64,000 nucleotides of DNA from Lineus longissimus. Its lineage: Eukaryota; Nemertea; Pilidiophora; Heteronemertea; Lineidae. The stretch covers positions 19,855,501-19,919,500 of the forward strand of contig NC_088308.1 in assembly GCF_910592395.1 (NCBI RefSeq), written 5' to 3'. Position numbers and translations under genes: made by a program. This document shows, in pieces, positions 35,225 through 49,800 of this stretch. Position 1 is the stretch's first letter; the number at the start of each line of letters is the position of its first letter. The notes beneath the pieces were generated by a model. It was not told the DNA's origin and searched no databases. It saw only the letters and a list, made by a program, of their open reading frames with translations.

Positions 35225-35739
35225 GTTGCGTGAATCCAATATGGTAGACGTGTCACGTGGTACCGGCGAAATTTTCATTGCGACAGGTTGTGCCATTCAC
35301 GGGACTTTTGACATGTGTCTCTGAGACGTCAGTAAATGTGATACGGCACGAGCTCGGTACCAGATTGATTGGGGGCAAGGTACCCCGGGTTGGTACCATT
35401 ATTTCATGCTGATGCCTCGATCGTCTGTTTCTTTTACCCTACGGACACGTCGGGTGAGCCGAACAGTAAGAGTAATCGTCTAATGTAAAACCGGCTAGGA
35501 ACCGTTATAGGTCTATGATTCTTGGTCATGGGCTCAGGGAAATCCAGTGATGCCGAGTTGCTAAATGTGTCAGGACGTTTAAATGCCATCAAAAGCGATA
35601 TGATGTCAGATTACATGACTTTGATGATGTCAAATGGACAGAATTAGACTAATCTAATAAAACAAGCGACAGAATATCAATTTGAAATTTACATTTTTAT
35701 CTTGATCTTGTTCTTGTTCTTTGGAAGGTATCAATATTT

Positions 35740-35935
35740 GATATATTTTTTGCTGGAATGACATCAACTTGACATACATGTAGTTGGTTGGAATGACATT
35801 GGTTGAATAACCATAAGTTGACATTGGTTGTAATAATATCAATTATCAAATTGGCATTGGTTGTGATGATGCATGGTTGACATCGGTTGGTATGATATCA
35901 GTTGACATATTGGTGCTGGAAGAATATCAGTTTGA
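35740..35935. repeat. Degenerate short tandem repeat (TTGACATTGGTTG type)
   Basis: Imperfect iterations of TTGACATTGGTTG followed by AATGATATCA-like words recur every 20-45 bases. The repeat is decayed, and function is not evident. Confidence 0.55.
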
Positions 35936-36866
35936 ACAGCAGTGAAACAGTTCTTTGACTTTGGTGGGTAATCTTGATTTGACATTTCTTATGTTTATAT
36001 GGAATGATCTATTTGAAATAGCGCATTTGAGATTGTCTTCTTTTCTTATTGGTCATTGGAATGATGTTATTATAGTTGAATGATGTTGCATTTGACATCT
36101 TATCTTTACCTTTGGCATGGTGCATTGGACCTTCAGCGGAATTGTCAAAAAGACATATGTTTGGATATGTTATGATCAGATGAATGAATAAAATGTGACT
36201 TATGAAAAGTCCTGCTCTTTTTTTCTGGAGGCTAGTGCCCTTTAAAGAGATCCAGTCGTCGTGGCAAAAGTCTTAATTTAGAGACTAGCTGAACGTGGAA
36301 ATAATAACTAAATTGGCGATTACGTCTTATCATTATGCAGCTCATTGGCTACTCCCGCCTTATTATCACGTTATTCCCGCCTTATGTTTTAACCGGGCCG
36401 TTCAAAACTCCCCCTTTTTATAAGCGTTTCGCTATAGATATCCTTTAATTCATTAGCAGAAACAGCCAATCAGAATAGCTGTAAGAAAACCCTTATGGGA
36501 ATCCCCGAGGTCTGGCCGCCATGTTTATTTTGCATTGCACTTTACCACGCAGTCCTCAATAAAACCTTCGGTTTTCGGCAATCTACTTTATATTATTGGA
36601 TGCAGGTATTTACATTGATAAATTGATTAGATATTCTATCCATAATATGCTGGTTGAAGATCATTGATGCTCCAGGAAGGCTGTAAACACGACAATATTG
36701 AACTCTACAAATTATCAAAAATCAAAATAGGCCCCTATACACTACAGTGCAAATGCACTGTGGCTGTGCTTTGTTACTGTAAATCCTGCATATGATATGA
36801 TTCTGAAGCCAGAGATCAGGTTTCCCATTTTATATCTATTCTGTGTTTAGAATGATTGTAACGAGT

Positions 36867-36986
36867 TTACAATCCCCGATCACACCCCAAAAAAAGGTCA
36901 TCGGTTGACTAACGAAGCACCACTGTTCAATGGATTTATAGTTGAATGCGATCAAACTACGTCATTTCCGATCGGGGATTGTAAAT
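36867..36986. mobile_element. Small inverted-repeat element (MITE-like)
   Basis: TTTACAATCCCCGATC at 36867-36882 is exactly inverted at 36971-36986, bounding 120 bases with no coding potential. The layout fits a miniature non-autonomous DNA transposon, but I see no convincing target-site duplication. Confidence 0.5.
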
Positions 36987-37229
36987 TTTAGCCGAATGAT
37001 TGAATGGTAATGTGCATGGACCAAGCAGTTCCTTTCTTTTTACCTAGATATTCCGTAACATTGATACAACATCGGCCCTAACTCACAAGCCTACCTGCAG
37101 TATCGTAGACTAGAGTATGATATGATATTGCGATCGATCACCCACAGGCACAGATCAAATTTAGCGTGTCACTACACTACACTTGTTTATTATTGTTTGT
37201 TATTATCTATAGTTCGGTCCAAGATGTTC

Positions 37230-37680
37230 AGAAATCTTGAAAATTGCTCTCACTTTCACAATTGCTCTCGGTTTTTCATCAAACCTACCTTAAATTGAGC
37301 AGTACAGCATGTCCCTTTCAAAAGTTCATTCCGACCACAACCGCTCCAGAAAATGTGCAGCATGTGAGCCCCAATGCTAAATGCATGAGTCAAACACGGC
37401 GCGTCATGATGACGCTAATTGCAACAGAGCGTCTGGAGCTTGTCCAACGTAATTTTTCATGAGACTTCTTCAATCAATGGCGCGAAACCCCCATGCAAAT
37501 TGGATGTACTCAAATTTCCTATGCTGGAACATCGGGGCATTTTCTGGAGCGGTTGTGGTCTGAATGAACTCTTGAATGTATTAAAATGCAGGGACAAGCA
37601 GTAATGATCAATTATAGTAGATTTGATGATAATCCAAGAGCAATTGTGACAATGACAGCGATTTTCAAGTTTTAGTTTGT
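37230..37680. mobile_element. Foldback element, about 450-base imperfect inverted repeat
   Basis: The left arm from about 37230 matches the right arm ending near 37680 in reverse complement. The best block is CATTTTCTGGAGCGGTTGTG at about 37533, inverted at about 37326-37345. The outer CTTGAAAATTGCTCTC...CACAATTGCTCT also recurs inverted near 37640-37675. The element lies in the presumed 5' UTR intron of the CNOT6-like gene. No transposase is visible, so it is probably a non-autonomous foldback transposon. Confidence 0.65.
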
Positions 37681-37850
37681 CAGTGCTGATCCTGCTGGCG
37701 GCAGCACACTGACTGCGCATGCTATGTAATTTGTAATCTTTGTGCTACTCTTGATGTCATACAAACCGGTGTCCTGGTTGTACATGGGTAGAGTCATGGT
37801 AATCGCCTCCCTTCATGCCTTCCTGTCTTTCCAGTTAAAACTTCCTAAGA

Positions 37851-40800
37851 ATGCCCAAGGAAAAAGACAAGTACCAACCTCCTAATCCTCGGAGGACATA
37901 CACGATCATGTCGCAGGATGAGAGCAATGCTGGGAAGAAATCCCAGTGGTTTGAATTGGAGATTACAGGTAATTATTTGTGTCTGACCAAAACATCATGG
38001 GAGACTGTGCAAAGGTAGAGATGTGTTGACGTTTCAGAGAGATGTTTGTCTATTTTGAAAGCAATACTTCATCAGGAGGATTTACTATTTGCTCTTTGAT
38101 GATCAGTCATTCAGTGTGAATGCATCTTAATCAATCAAGTGTTAACAACATTTGTCTGTCATATTGACAACATGTGGTTCATACAAAAGATATTATAGCC
38201 CAAGGCAGTTTAAAACTTGTCCCATTATTTTCTCAAAACAACAACTGCGCACTAGTAGGCCTACAGTGTGCGAACTGATACGAAAAATGTCGTAACGGAA
38301 CAAAAATGTGGGTCAGATGATCCATAATTTAGTAGTTGTTTTGAAATTGCAAATTTTGCTCATATATTTTATGGGAGATGGTGTACTATTCTAAGTATTC
38401 TTATGCTATCGCCTAGTAAACATTTTAGTTATAATTGTGTATGGCCCAACCCCCTATTTTATGTTCTTAAATGCACGATTTAACAGAAGTATAACAATGG
38501 GCCATGCAATTGAATTGCGATCTTGTGACATTGTCCTACTTATTCCAGTTTTTGTGTCAGTTGCGTTCTCATAAATGTGTTGGCCCCTGGGAGTCAGTTG
38601 TTTAGCTTCTTAAATATCACGTTGGCCCCAATACTCTTTTAAAAACACCACGGTCAGATTCAGTAAATTTTATGGATAGTCCTCTTTCTCTTCTCATGTA
38701 AAGATAGATTATCAATCTAATTGGCACTGGTGGTATTTTGAAAAGTACTTTGTTATGCAGTCTATCTTACTGGTGGCGGATCAAAATTGTGGTCATTAAG
38801 ATTGCAGTGGGAAGTTCTGAAAAATAAAATATCAAAATCTTTTTTTAGGTATCCGCAACCTTAGCCCTGAACTTTGGAAATTGCAGCATCTGACGTCGCT
38901 TTACCTGAACGACAACAACTTGATGCGTCTGCCTCCAGATGTGTCTCGCTTGAGTAATCTGACGTATCTTGACCTATCTGCCAATAAACTCCGCAGCTTG
39001 CCGGCAGAGATCGGGGACATGGTCCACCTCAGGGAACTTCTTCTCAACAATAATTATCTGAGAGTACTGCCATATGAACTGGGAAGACTATTCCAGCTTC
39101 AGACACTTGGTAAGCCCTTCAATTCCAGGATCTAATTAGTAATATGGCTAAGGGTTTTGTCTAAGGTGTTTCTTCTCACATCTGAAATACAATGCAATTC
39201 CAACTAGCCAGCGGGGTCCATTCAGTATATTTTGTATGGTTGTAAACTGAAAATCTTGAATATTTTTAGCCTATGAGAGCTTCTCCAATGTGTAGACCTA
39301 TTTAGGTTCTGTCTCAAAGTCCTGGACTTCGACTTTTTAAATATTGTAATGAAGGAGATATTTCCCTGGGTTTCCACAGCCTTTGCATGATCTGGAAATG
39401 GATGTCATGCCTCTTTGTTTCAGGTCTTACTGGTAACCCTCTATCGCCCGAGATACTCAGCATCTACAATGAGCCTAATGGACAAACCAAACTTCTGACT
39501 TTCATGCTTGATAATCTACATTGTAAGTACATTCATCTTATCTGGCTATAAGTTTGAAAGGCCTGATTCTACTGCTGAACTGCAGGGGCAAATATTGGAT
39601 GCGGTTTATATTGGTGTCCGTTTTATTTTGAAGCAAGTTAGTTAGCTCAGTAATTGTAAATGACCAGAAAGGCCAGTGAAAGTACTGCATTTGAAGAGTT
39701 TCATCTCAAAGCACAATATATGCACCATATCCAACACTTCAGAGTTCACCATACCAAAGCATTACCCTTATGATTATGAAATTACCTGCATAATTCACTT
39801 GATCTGTGTGCATGGCACGTCAGCTTTGTCCGACAATCTTTTGAGTTTTGTTTTAACTTAATATATTTCAGTATCTCATCATACAGATGGTATGTTTTTC
39901 CAAAAAATTGTTGTGTAAATATTTTTGTAAATGTTTCATTGCCTGTATGAATATGTTTTTAACCTTTGTAATGTTTTGTAAAATTTACTGTGTAATTGAT
40001 AAAATGTTGTCTGTTATGAATGTGACATGTATGTAAATTCACAGTTTATTAATATTATGCATTGGCTGTTCTTTAGTTCCAGGGTTTCCTATTGATTTGT
40101 AATATGCCTTACTCCCTAGTCTAATGAAAGATTTGGAAGCAGAGTTTTGTTTCAGAGTACAACAAAGAACTAAGTCAATGTCACTGAAAGGTAGACCTCA
40201 GGCATCCCTAAGTAGAAGCACAGATCATTGACTTACTAGATTAGCATTATGTTGCTCACAAGTTTCCTCCACTTCATCTGGGCAGGGCAAATTTCTTAAC
40301 TTTCTAAACAGGTTATTTGTTTGGCTGGAATACATGACTTAATGGGATATGAACAAAAAAACATCCGGCCTATCCTCAGAACAAGATGTCATTGTTTTGT
40401 GAGGTGACAGATGCAAATGGAGGCTGCACCACTAATGTACGACTCCTGAATGGCGAACACCTGACTGTTGATGGCTGGTCTTGTCCTGCAAGACTTCCAG
40501 GAAAACTTTAATCGATGTCCATCCAGCCTCTCCGAGAAAGAAACAAGAGTCGTCTCTACAGCAACATTTATTAGGGCCCAAGGAATATATCATACTAGCA
40601 TTGTACCCGTGGCGCAGGCAGGTTCAAATGGGCTATACCTTGAATAGATTGAATTTCAATAAACATCTAATGCAATATCAAAGGAGCCTCACGAAGAGAC
40701 AAAGTAAACCAACCATTTGTCCACAGATCGGACCTAGCTGTGGCGTGCTGTATGCGTGCATATAAAAGTATATCAGTTGGTCCGATAGAGATGATGAGGC

Positions 40801-43800
40801 AATGCCTCGTTCCTTAGTTAGCAATATGCGCCTTTTTATACGGAGAAGAAGGAGTACCCAGATAGGCCTTCACATGTCGGCCTCCAAATGGCTCGAACCA
40901 ATTGCACTATCACTACTATAACTTTAAAATGCGTGCTCCTCCTACATGTAGCCAGGTCTCGGGCAAGGCACTTACTCGACAGGCAAGCTAGAAGTTCAGC
41001 ACCGTGAGCAGCTCCTTGATAAGGCCATTTCAGGTTCAGCGCGCCTCTTCAGATCAAGTATTGAGAGCTGTGGTGAGCACATAAACATACCATGGTAACC
41101 TTCATTATCACGGGTTTATAGCTCTGGCTAACACAGCACCCATAAACAATAGACCACCAATTTGACCCCAGCTCCTTACTGCGGGAAAACCCAAGTCCAG
41201 CAACCGAAAGTACCAAAAATACATTTTTGTTTACATTTGAACTGCACACATACGTTTGTTTACAATTTCTTTCCCCGCGAAATCTCGAAGATCAGGTGAC
41301 CTACAATCGTGGATTGAAAATAACATTAACCTGAGTTCAGCAGGTCAACACGTGTACAGGCTGTTCCAATCACCCCCCTACAGCCAGCCGTTCAACAGGT
41401 AGTGTTGGTCACCCCACAGGGAGTGCAGGTGATTCATTAATCCCCTGCATAACTAAACAGCAATGGCTTGGCTTCCGTGAGTGGTAAGGAGAATTGACCG
41501 TGTCCGATTAAAAATCCCTCATTACTGCTTCGCTGAAGTAAATTTCCGAAAATAAACATGACGTTGCATCAGGATAACATATCACCTGCAAACGTGCAAA
41601 ATTTCGAGACGAAACACGACACCCAAATGGCACTTTAGCGAGCCGCCTTATAGTATTATGATATAGATTGGTGTCACATTTCCATTGTAATAGATGGCAG
41701 CACCTTTTGATACTGACATACATCAGAAGCTCTGGTGTCCAAGGGCTTGCACTTATTTAATTCAGACAATGATAGATGTCTCTGTTTGTTGTCATCAGGT
41801 ACTTCTGACAACCCTTGGTTCAGAAGGTCACATTGTTGACATCTTACTTGCAGTTTTCCACCTGCTGTACTTACATATTAGAAATGCTCTACTCCTGAAC
41901 TTGTACAAAATGTAGGTCTCAAAGTTGAAGGGATTTCACCCACGACTCTATATTCGGAGTTAAAGTGAGTTGAAAGGCGTGGCACACGGCGTACAAGATG
42001 TTCTATCAAACTCGACTTCAATCTACCACAAAGCGTTATGGCTAGTTTACCGTTATATATCTGTAATTGAGTAACTAATCACAGTGGTCAGGGTGTTTAC
42101 CGTTATATCTGTAACTGAGAAACTAATCACAGTGGTCAGGGTGTTTATTATAAATACTTGCCATTTCAAAATTTGAAACAAAAACTAGATAAGTCGCTCA
42201 TTTACATAAGTGTATGTATAAATAGCAGTAACAGCAGTGTATGACGGTCCTACGCTGCTGGCAGTTGTTGATGATAATGATGAGTGTGAAGGGATGCGAC
42301 CAGGTGCCATTGGCTTACATCACTTGGCTTACATCACTTCCTGTACATGTCGCATATTTCCCTATCGTGTCTGGTGGTTAAAACACTTGGTCATTGTGCT
42401 TTGTCTCCAAGGTACTAATTGGACCCAAATGATGCACAGAGCTTATGAAATTATAATAACATGTATGAGGACAAGTTGTCTGTGATTATATATTACTAGG
42501 TGTGTCCGCTGATTAGACAGTTGTTCTAGTTATTACTCTGGCTCCTAAGTCAGAATGGGAATTGATTGACAGATTGTGTCGGGGTCATCCAAAAGTTATT
42601 GTCCAGGTCAAGTGAGTGCGCTGTGAAGTAGAGTGTCTTGAAGGCTTGATGAGATTGACAATAGATGTGTCAATTTCAAGGGGAGTGGTGCAAAGTGAGT
42701 CCACTCTGCCCAAGGAACATCTGGTCATGATGCTTTCTCATAAAATATGATTTCATCATTGTAATGTTTTAGGATGAAGGCGTGATTTACATAATCCTGG
42801 TATCATTAGTAATATTCTGTACTTTTCTAGGCTAATAGTCTCATATCGTGATTGAACTTGCAGCTGTTGATTAAAAGTGCTACTCACCTGTCCGTTCAGT
42901 GGGTCACATGATGGATCCAGGCATTTATATCTTTGGATAGGAATGGAAATATTATTGTAATCAAATGGAATAATAGAAAAATGAGGGCAGGTTTAATGAC
43001 CTTTTTGTCAGATTGTAATGGAAATACAACTCCTAACCACTCTCAGATGAAGTGGTTTGTCACTGTTTTTAAGGTACCTACTTTGTTGTAGTAACGTTAT
43101 AGTATCGATTTTAGTTTGGCACGAAAAATTTGCGGATGAACAAGAGTTGCAGAATCATTATATGACCAGCGGCCAACTGTCGTTTCATAAGTTATGGTAC
43201 GGGGACATGGTAGTTAAGCGATGGGAAGTCTACTCTAGTACAAGACCTGTGCCTCGTTCATGGTAGTTAAGCGATGGGAAGTCTACTCTAGTACAAGACC
43301 TGTGCCTCGTTCAAGTACGAGGGTAGTTTTAGGATTATATGTGACCTATCGCAGCAAAACCAGGCACATGTCGCACAGAAGACGAGCCTTAATGACACCA
43401 GTTATTGTTATGGGGTAAATACAGTTAATATTTGAATATTAATATCATGCATCTCAACATCTCAACTTGACCTCAAGCCCAGGACATTGATATTTGCCTC
43501 TGGCCTTATAAAGTTGAAAAGAGAGTATGTGTGAACCCCTGCAGATTATTTGGCCTGTAATTCTACAGAATCCGGTGGAAATGTGCTCCCTGCTGGGCAA
43601 ATTAATAAGGCATTGATTTTCCGAATGGTTTCTGAGGGCAGTGTTCTCACTTACCATGTTGACCTGGTAGATTTCTAACTAGCCCAAAGATGGCAACACT
43701 AGTTACTTAACTTGGAACTTATTGTCAAACTGCAGTACGTTTTATATTGTCCAAATTTTCAAAATCATCATTACTGCCAATTTCTCTGAACTCTTAATTC

Positions 43801-46800
43801 ACTTGTCAATTGGCGACAAGGCAATAATGGAGGGTATGACTCGTGAGAGCTGAACTTGAAGGTGCGACAAGCAATTTTTTCAAGTATACCGAAAGTTTTA
43901 AATGAAGGTGAAAAGGATGCATTACATATGTTGCATGCACTACATATGCCTTTATACAGTGCACTGCTCTTGTCATTGTTGTCACTGTTTACCTCCATTC
44001 CCCTGCAAAAGTTGTATTTAAAGCCAAGAAATTTGCCGTAAACTCATGAAATGATCACTTCTTTCCTATTGCTGAGTGAATGTTTATGATCATTTCAATA
44101 CTGCCATCAGATCACGATCCTGTTTTCTCCATCGCAGTCGACAGCATTTCACAGTCGACAATTATGAAAATGGTAATCTCCAACAGTCTGCTATATCTAG
44201 GTAATAAATCTGCCTGCAATAAACCATAACAGATTCTGCATATGACAATAAAACATAAAACATAAAACATAACTGTTATCATTGCAACATCTGTCTTCTC
44301 GGTTTTTAAAGACTTTTACGCTGAAAAACGTGCTCCAATTTTCAGAAATAAATACGTTGAACCTATCCATTTTGTATTTTTTCAAGCAGTGAAAATGTAT
44401 GGAATGAATTGGTTATATCAGAAGAGTAAAAGTGTATGATGATTCATCCAGGTATTACTTTACTTTACAGGCACCCTCCCAGGTATGTCATGCTCTTGTC
44501 ATTGTCAAGTATGCAGGATTGTTTTGTTTTAAATTAATACGAAGGACATTCATTGTTGCTTTTCAGTTACAGAATTTGTAATTTCGGTCAGTCATTATGA
44601 TATTTCCCTGCTAGAGAAACAGTGAGCATTGTATTACAATATCTTTTTTAGATAAAATTATGAAGCCAGTACTGCATTGTACCACTTTTTATCTTTTTAG
44701 AAAGGGGAGTGGATGCAGACAGATATAAAATTGAAATATAATAGTATTGTCTGTGTTCTGCAGAATTATGTTTGTAAATAAATAACACAGCTGTTGGTGC
44801 ATGTGCTCCTCCCATTATATATACAATTTGAGATTATAATCTATTCCATGTCGTGGAAGTTCTGTCATAATTTACTGCGTCACCAATTAGCAACCTGCTG
44901 GTCCAATGCCATATATTCGATTGTTGGAAACATAAGTTTATAATGAGGCATGCACATCAATACTTTGTGTTCTGTTGCATTTGTAGCATACTCCTCGTTT
45001 GAGTTTATGATATTGAATGTAGTATGTTGTAAAGCCTCTGGAACCAGTCCTGAATAACTTCAAATGGTAACAGGCTGACCTCCCTTACGTATGTACAAAC
45101 AGCAATGCTCTCCTTCATGCAAATGTACCTGCATTTCCAATCGCATTTAAATCTTACACCACGGTTTTGAATTGACCTACATTTCAAGCTTAATTGCAAT
45201 TAATATGGACCTTGCCATATGTTTGCATGTTTATGGAGGCAAATGGACCATTGACTTGTATTCTGTAATATCTTGTGTCACATGACTGGAGAGGTCATGG
45301 TCCATCCTTGTGTCCATGACTTGACCAAAGTTGAAAAGGTTGCACATTATGCAATCAACTTCATCTGTATATTGCAAAAGGCTTCCATAACCATATATGG
45401 TAAATCATGTGATGTTCTTTAAGCCAATTGTCACGGCATACTACCCTAACTTGACAGCTTACCACCCAAACTTGACAGCTTACCACCCTACCCTGGAAGC
45501 AGCCATCATACCTTGTATTGCACACTGGCAAACCTTCTTGAATGGCAAAGGTATTCTGTGGAGAACCCTACCCCCCCCCCCCCACACACACACACACACG
45601 CACCTGGCAAACGTATCTGTAGTAAATGAAATAATCACTTAATTGCCACATGACAATTAAAAAATTGTCAAAGAACCTTTTTTGCAGAAATAGAGAACAG
45701 AAATGTTGGCTTATAAATGATAAATTACTTGATTTCTTTCAGGTTCGGATGCAAACTCTGATAAAGTTTACTTTGTGTTTTATATAAGCTTCCCATTATT
45801 GTATTAATGCTATTTTTGAAGTCTCTCTTCGAATTTAAATCCTTATGTTAATTCACTTTATTCGATGAAATGCGTACAGGCTTAATTGAAGTATAACTAT
45901 GCCATATTTGTATGTGTGGTCATGAACTTTTTAATCTAACACCTGATGAATCACTTATGATTGTACCAGCATCGAAATGTTTCAGATTAAGTTGTTGAAC
46001 CTACCAATATCCACGTGGGACGTTGGAGTTATGCCAGCCATTTTACGATGTGTTTATGCAAAATATGAAAGTGTAGATCAATAAATGTTTTCAATTGGTT
46101 GTGGTAGATAATTGATGCAGTGTCATAGAAAATTGCCGGAAGGGTTTGTCATGTGAAGGGTATATATGTCCAGTGTTCTGACCTCTCTACCTGTTCCAGC
46201 GGCAGCGTGACACAATAGAGTTTAAAGTGTGACAATGTACAGTTGTGAGCTTGGATGCAACTGAAAGTGTAGTGTTTACTATAGTTGGTAATCTGTGACG
46301 TATTGTTGCCTGATTGGCCGTAGCGCCGCTTCTTATCATACTTTCACCTGGCATGCATACATAATGACATGAGGATGCACAGTCTTTGAACAACTACAAA
46401 GGAGAAAGGAGCCTGTTTGGTAAAATAACGCTGTGTGAACAAGGACTTTGGAGGCAGTAGAGGGGATAGTGCATTGTGAATGCATGGACGGAGATCATTC
46501 ATGTGAAGAAGCAGCCCATCGCAGCTCATCAGTGGACTGTAGCAAATTGGTTGCGGGTTTCTACAGAGAGTGCATCGTTGCTTGGATGATACAGATAATG
46601 ATCACGTAGTAACCTACCTGTTGTCATGAAAATCACTCTTAAGGATGTCCTTGATAACAATTTAGGCCTACTGGAAGTGACACCATACCAACGATGTTAG
46701 TTCACCAGCGTGGATGACAACAATCACATAAGCCGGGTCAGAGTGTGAGTCATGACAAGGAACTGTACTCATGCTACTAGGAAGTGTTATTTGTAATGCT

Positions 46801-49800
46801 CACGCGCATACAAAAAGGACATCAAGTTTCAGGAAATCTAAGATGGCATGCTACCGTGAAGATGCCAGGAACATTTCGGATTGCAGTGCATTGGGGTTAG
46901 GAGTATAGGAGGTGAGTGCTCTTCTCTTTCTTTCTCTTAATACATCTCTCTACTTTGCTGCGCTCTAACCTGTTTTTGCTAACAGGTTCTCATCGCTATA
47001 CAGGTAGCATTCACCTTTAGTGAAGGTGTTTGATTCCTCAAGGCGGTATATTAACAATGCTATGGTATACTTGGTTTATCCTGGCTCCAAATGCTGTATT
47101 CGTGTAATGTACATCCTCTGCATACATACCACTGTGATGATCAATAGTACATCTTAGCTACTCTACTGGAATTGATTGGCATTTCTAATACAAATTTTAA
47201 ATTGTTAATCAATAGCAAATTTACAACAATTTTTTCATCATGATCTTTTAAAAGACTAAACGTGTAAAATGATTAGTGAATGATCACTTCATCATTTCAA
47301 ATCAAGAACGATTGTTAATTTTTGTCTCCATCTTTGTTATTGGCATGGAGTCCAGAAATAGACAATGATATCACCATAAATTGCAATTGGTTCTCAGCTC
47401 CAATGCCATTAGAATACCGAACATATTTTACTGGGGCCCTGCTCGCCTCATTTCAGCGTGTGTTGTTGTGTGTTTGAAATATCAAGTTAGCTGCGTACAC
47501 ATGTGTGTTTTCACAAGAATCGCTCGTGCCGACATGAGATTGTGTGCCTGGAGTAAAATAATCAATATTGGCGGCTTTGTTTGGTTGGCAACATGTATGG
47601 GTCTCGGGATTGAAACACATCTATCCGCCCGCACCATGCTCGATGATACCATGTGACTTGAGTATAGAGCTGCATGGGTGGCGAAATGATCCTTGACAAT
47701 TAAGGGTGGAGGGGGCATTAAATTGTTAAACTGGAGACAGTTTATATCGCTTCATTTCCATTGTGGCATCTGACCAACCAGTTGACAGAAAGCCACTTGC
47801 AAACATTTTGATAAAAGATAAAAAATCAGTTCTCTGTTCTCACAACTGGATACCTTTGCATAAAATACCTGCAGTGCTTGTAATCAATATTATTATTAGT
47901 GTGCAATCAAAACTTGACTAATTTTCTGTTCCGATATATATTGCGATTCGGGTCTAACACTTGAAGAAATTAGCTTAGGAGGTCAAACAAAGTGGACATT
48001 TTTTGCCAATTTCTGTTAATCGCTGTTATTGGGTCAACCAAATTAATCATTGGCCTTGTTCATGGCCTAGGTTCCATCAATGCTGCTCAGGCATGTGACT
48101 TCTTTTTGAGAATCGCCGAGACATATTCCTGAATGTTATGCAGGTATGTGGAATTTGATACAACAAGGTGACAGAAAATGACTTGCGAGTTTTGAGATAC
48201 AAAAGGTATTCATCTCTGCTTCTTGTGGCCGAAGTTTAGTAAATCTGTGATTGATATCATGTTATTCAATAAGTGGTTTACGGTATTGGGTTGAGCAAAG
48301 AAACTGTTCCTGCCTTTCTAAAAATGGTGAATCATTGAAAATATTTTAAATTGGCTCTTTGAAGTTTTTCCTTGTGGATGTGGTGGGTGGAGTGGGAGCT
48401 GTTTGTATGAGTTTTATCACTCCATATCATGCCAGTCATTGAGACCTCATGCCTTGTCCTTGGGACGATTTACTTGAGAACCAATAGAATCAATCGGTCT
48501 TATTGACAATGCCTTTGATGCAAGTACTGACCTCCTGACTTGGTCAGTTTGAGGTCGATCTGAAGGGGAGAATACATGGCGGCCATGAAATCAAGATTTA
48601 GTAGTGATAAGATGGCTAAATGTCCCAGATTAATGAATTGGTCACACTTGTCCACGTCATCCCAATGAGTGTGCTTTGTGACATCAGGGCAAGAGTCAGG
48701 TATATATAGTACCATGATTCTCCTGCACCACTCACCACTTCTGGACAACTCGTTTGATAATATAAGACCGGATTAATGTACGATCGGTGGCCGCAAGTAG
48801 CTTGACGGAGTCACCCGGGCACGATATGGATGATATATAGAATCGTCAAGCAGGTTAGTCAGGCTATTGATTGGAATCTATTGGTAAGATCTCCGCTATT
48901 GGGACCGGTGGGTGAGTTCACTCGTATCATTCAGTGCAAAAGATAATTCTTCTGCCTTAACTGTTGCATTTCTGGTTTCTAAGGGTTATTTAGTTTTCCT
49001 TCAAATCTGTTTTGTGTTGAAATGCCTGGGGTATATATTCATATTTCTTGAAATACTGAAAGTCTTTCTTCAGCAGAGGCAATAGTGAGCATGTTAACAG
49101 CTCAGATGAAATGAGGGGGTGCCTTTAGATCAAATGTTCAAAGAACTCTTTTTCTATTTCGTACAAAGAAAACTGTTATCGAATTTTTGTATGGATATCT
49201 GGTTGTGAGACATAGCTGTCTAAAGGAAGGAGGCAATTTAGAACAAGGAAGTTCTTGTTTTTCTGAGTTACCTTATTTTGTTGAAATGTTTTGTTGTAGA
49301 AATTGTTAAATGTTAATTATTGGGAAAAACACATTAATGTGTTTTGCTATTGGTCTTAAGGCACATCTGCTGCCAACATGGTTATGTCTCGCTGTTGATG
49401 TAGGCCCTATATCGATATCTATTTGGGCCTAATCATAGGTGGTTGTTCCATCCAAACTTTCCTGTTGATAAAAACTTGTCTCCGAACTTCTGCTTAAATT
49501 CATCATAATAAAAACACTTAAAATGTCTGCCCGGAGCAATTCCTACTGATCATCATGTTTTCATAGAATTATACACTCGGAAGTGTAAGTGCAGAGTAAA
49601 ACAGAATGCCAACCCATGAAAATATTTGCCGACTTTGAAGTGGTCTGGTACATCCGTCTGCGCATTTTCCATCAGACTGAGTTCTCTCTTTTGTGTCTTC
49701 TTCCTAACATTTACCAAAATCTCCAAAATGTTTGCATAACCATTTGATTTATTCCATTCCAAACAAAGTTGTCTCTTTTGTGTCTTCTTCCTAACATTTA

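Larger units (their letters stand above)
35225..37850. promoter_or_regulatory. Divergent upstream region of eIF4E and CNOT6-like genes
   Basis: The region separates the minus-strand eIF4E start from the plus-strand CNOT6-like start. A CACGTG E-box at 35254-35259 lies just upstream of the preferred eIF4E start; eIF4E is a classic E-box/Myc target in vertebrates. A GACGTCA half-CRE lies near 35325. A non-coding first exon of the CNOT6-like gene may end at the donor GCAG/GTATTT near 36605, and the coding exon has a CCAG acceptor at 37831-37834. Repeats within are listed separately. Start sites are not determined. Confidence 0.5.
39890..46900. other. CNOT6 intron, left part: no gene recognised
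   Basis: The sequence is AT-rich and intronic. Visible structure is limited to tandem duplications near 42045-42147 (about 57-base period) and 43206-43311 (53-base period), and a C-run next to a CA-run at 45573-45600. Open frames of 60-95 codons lack domains and splice support. Confidence 0.5.

Noticed and set aside
40481-40765. 94-codon frame with a tRNA-like B-box word (GGTTCAAAT)
   Set aside because: The A-box and cloverleaf are missing, so it is neither a tRNA nor a demonstrable SINE from this copy alone; the protein frame has no motif.
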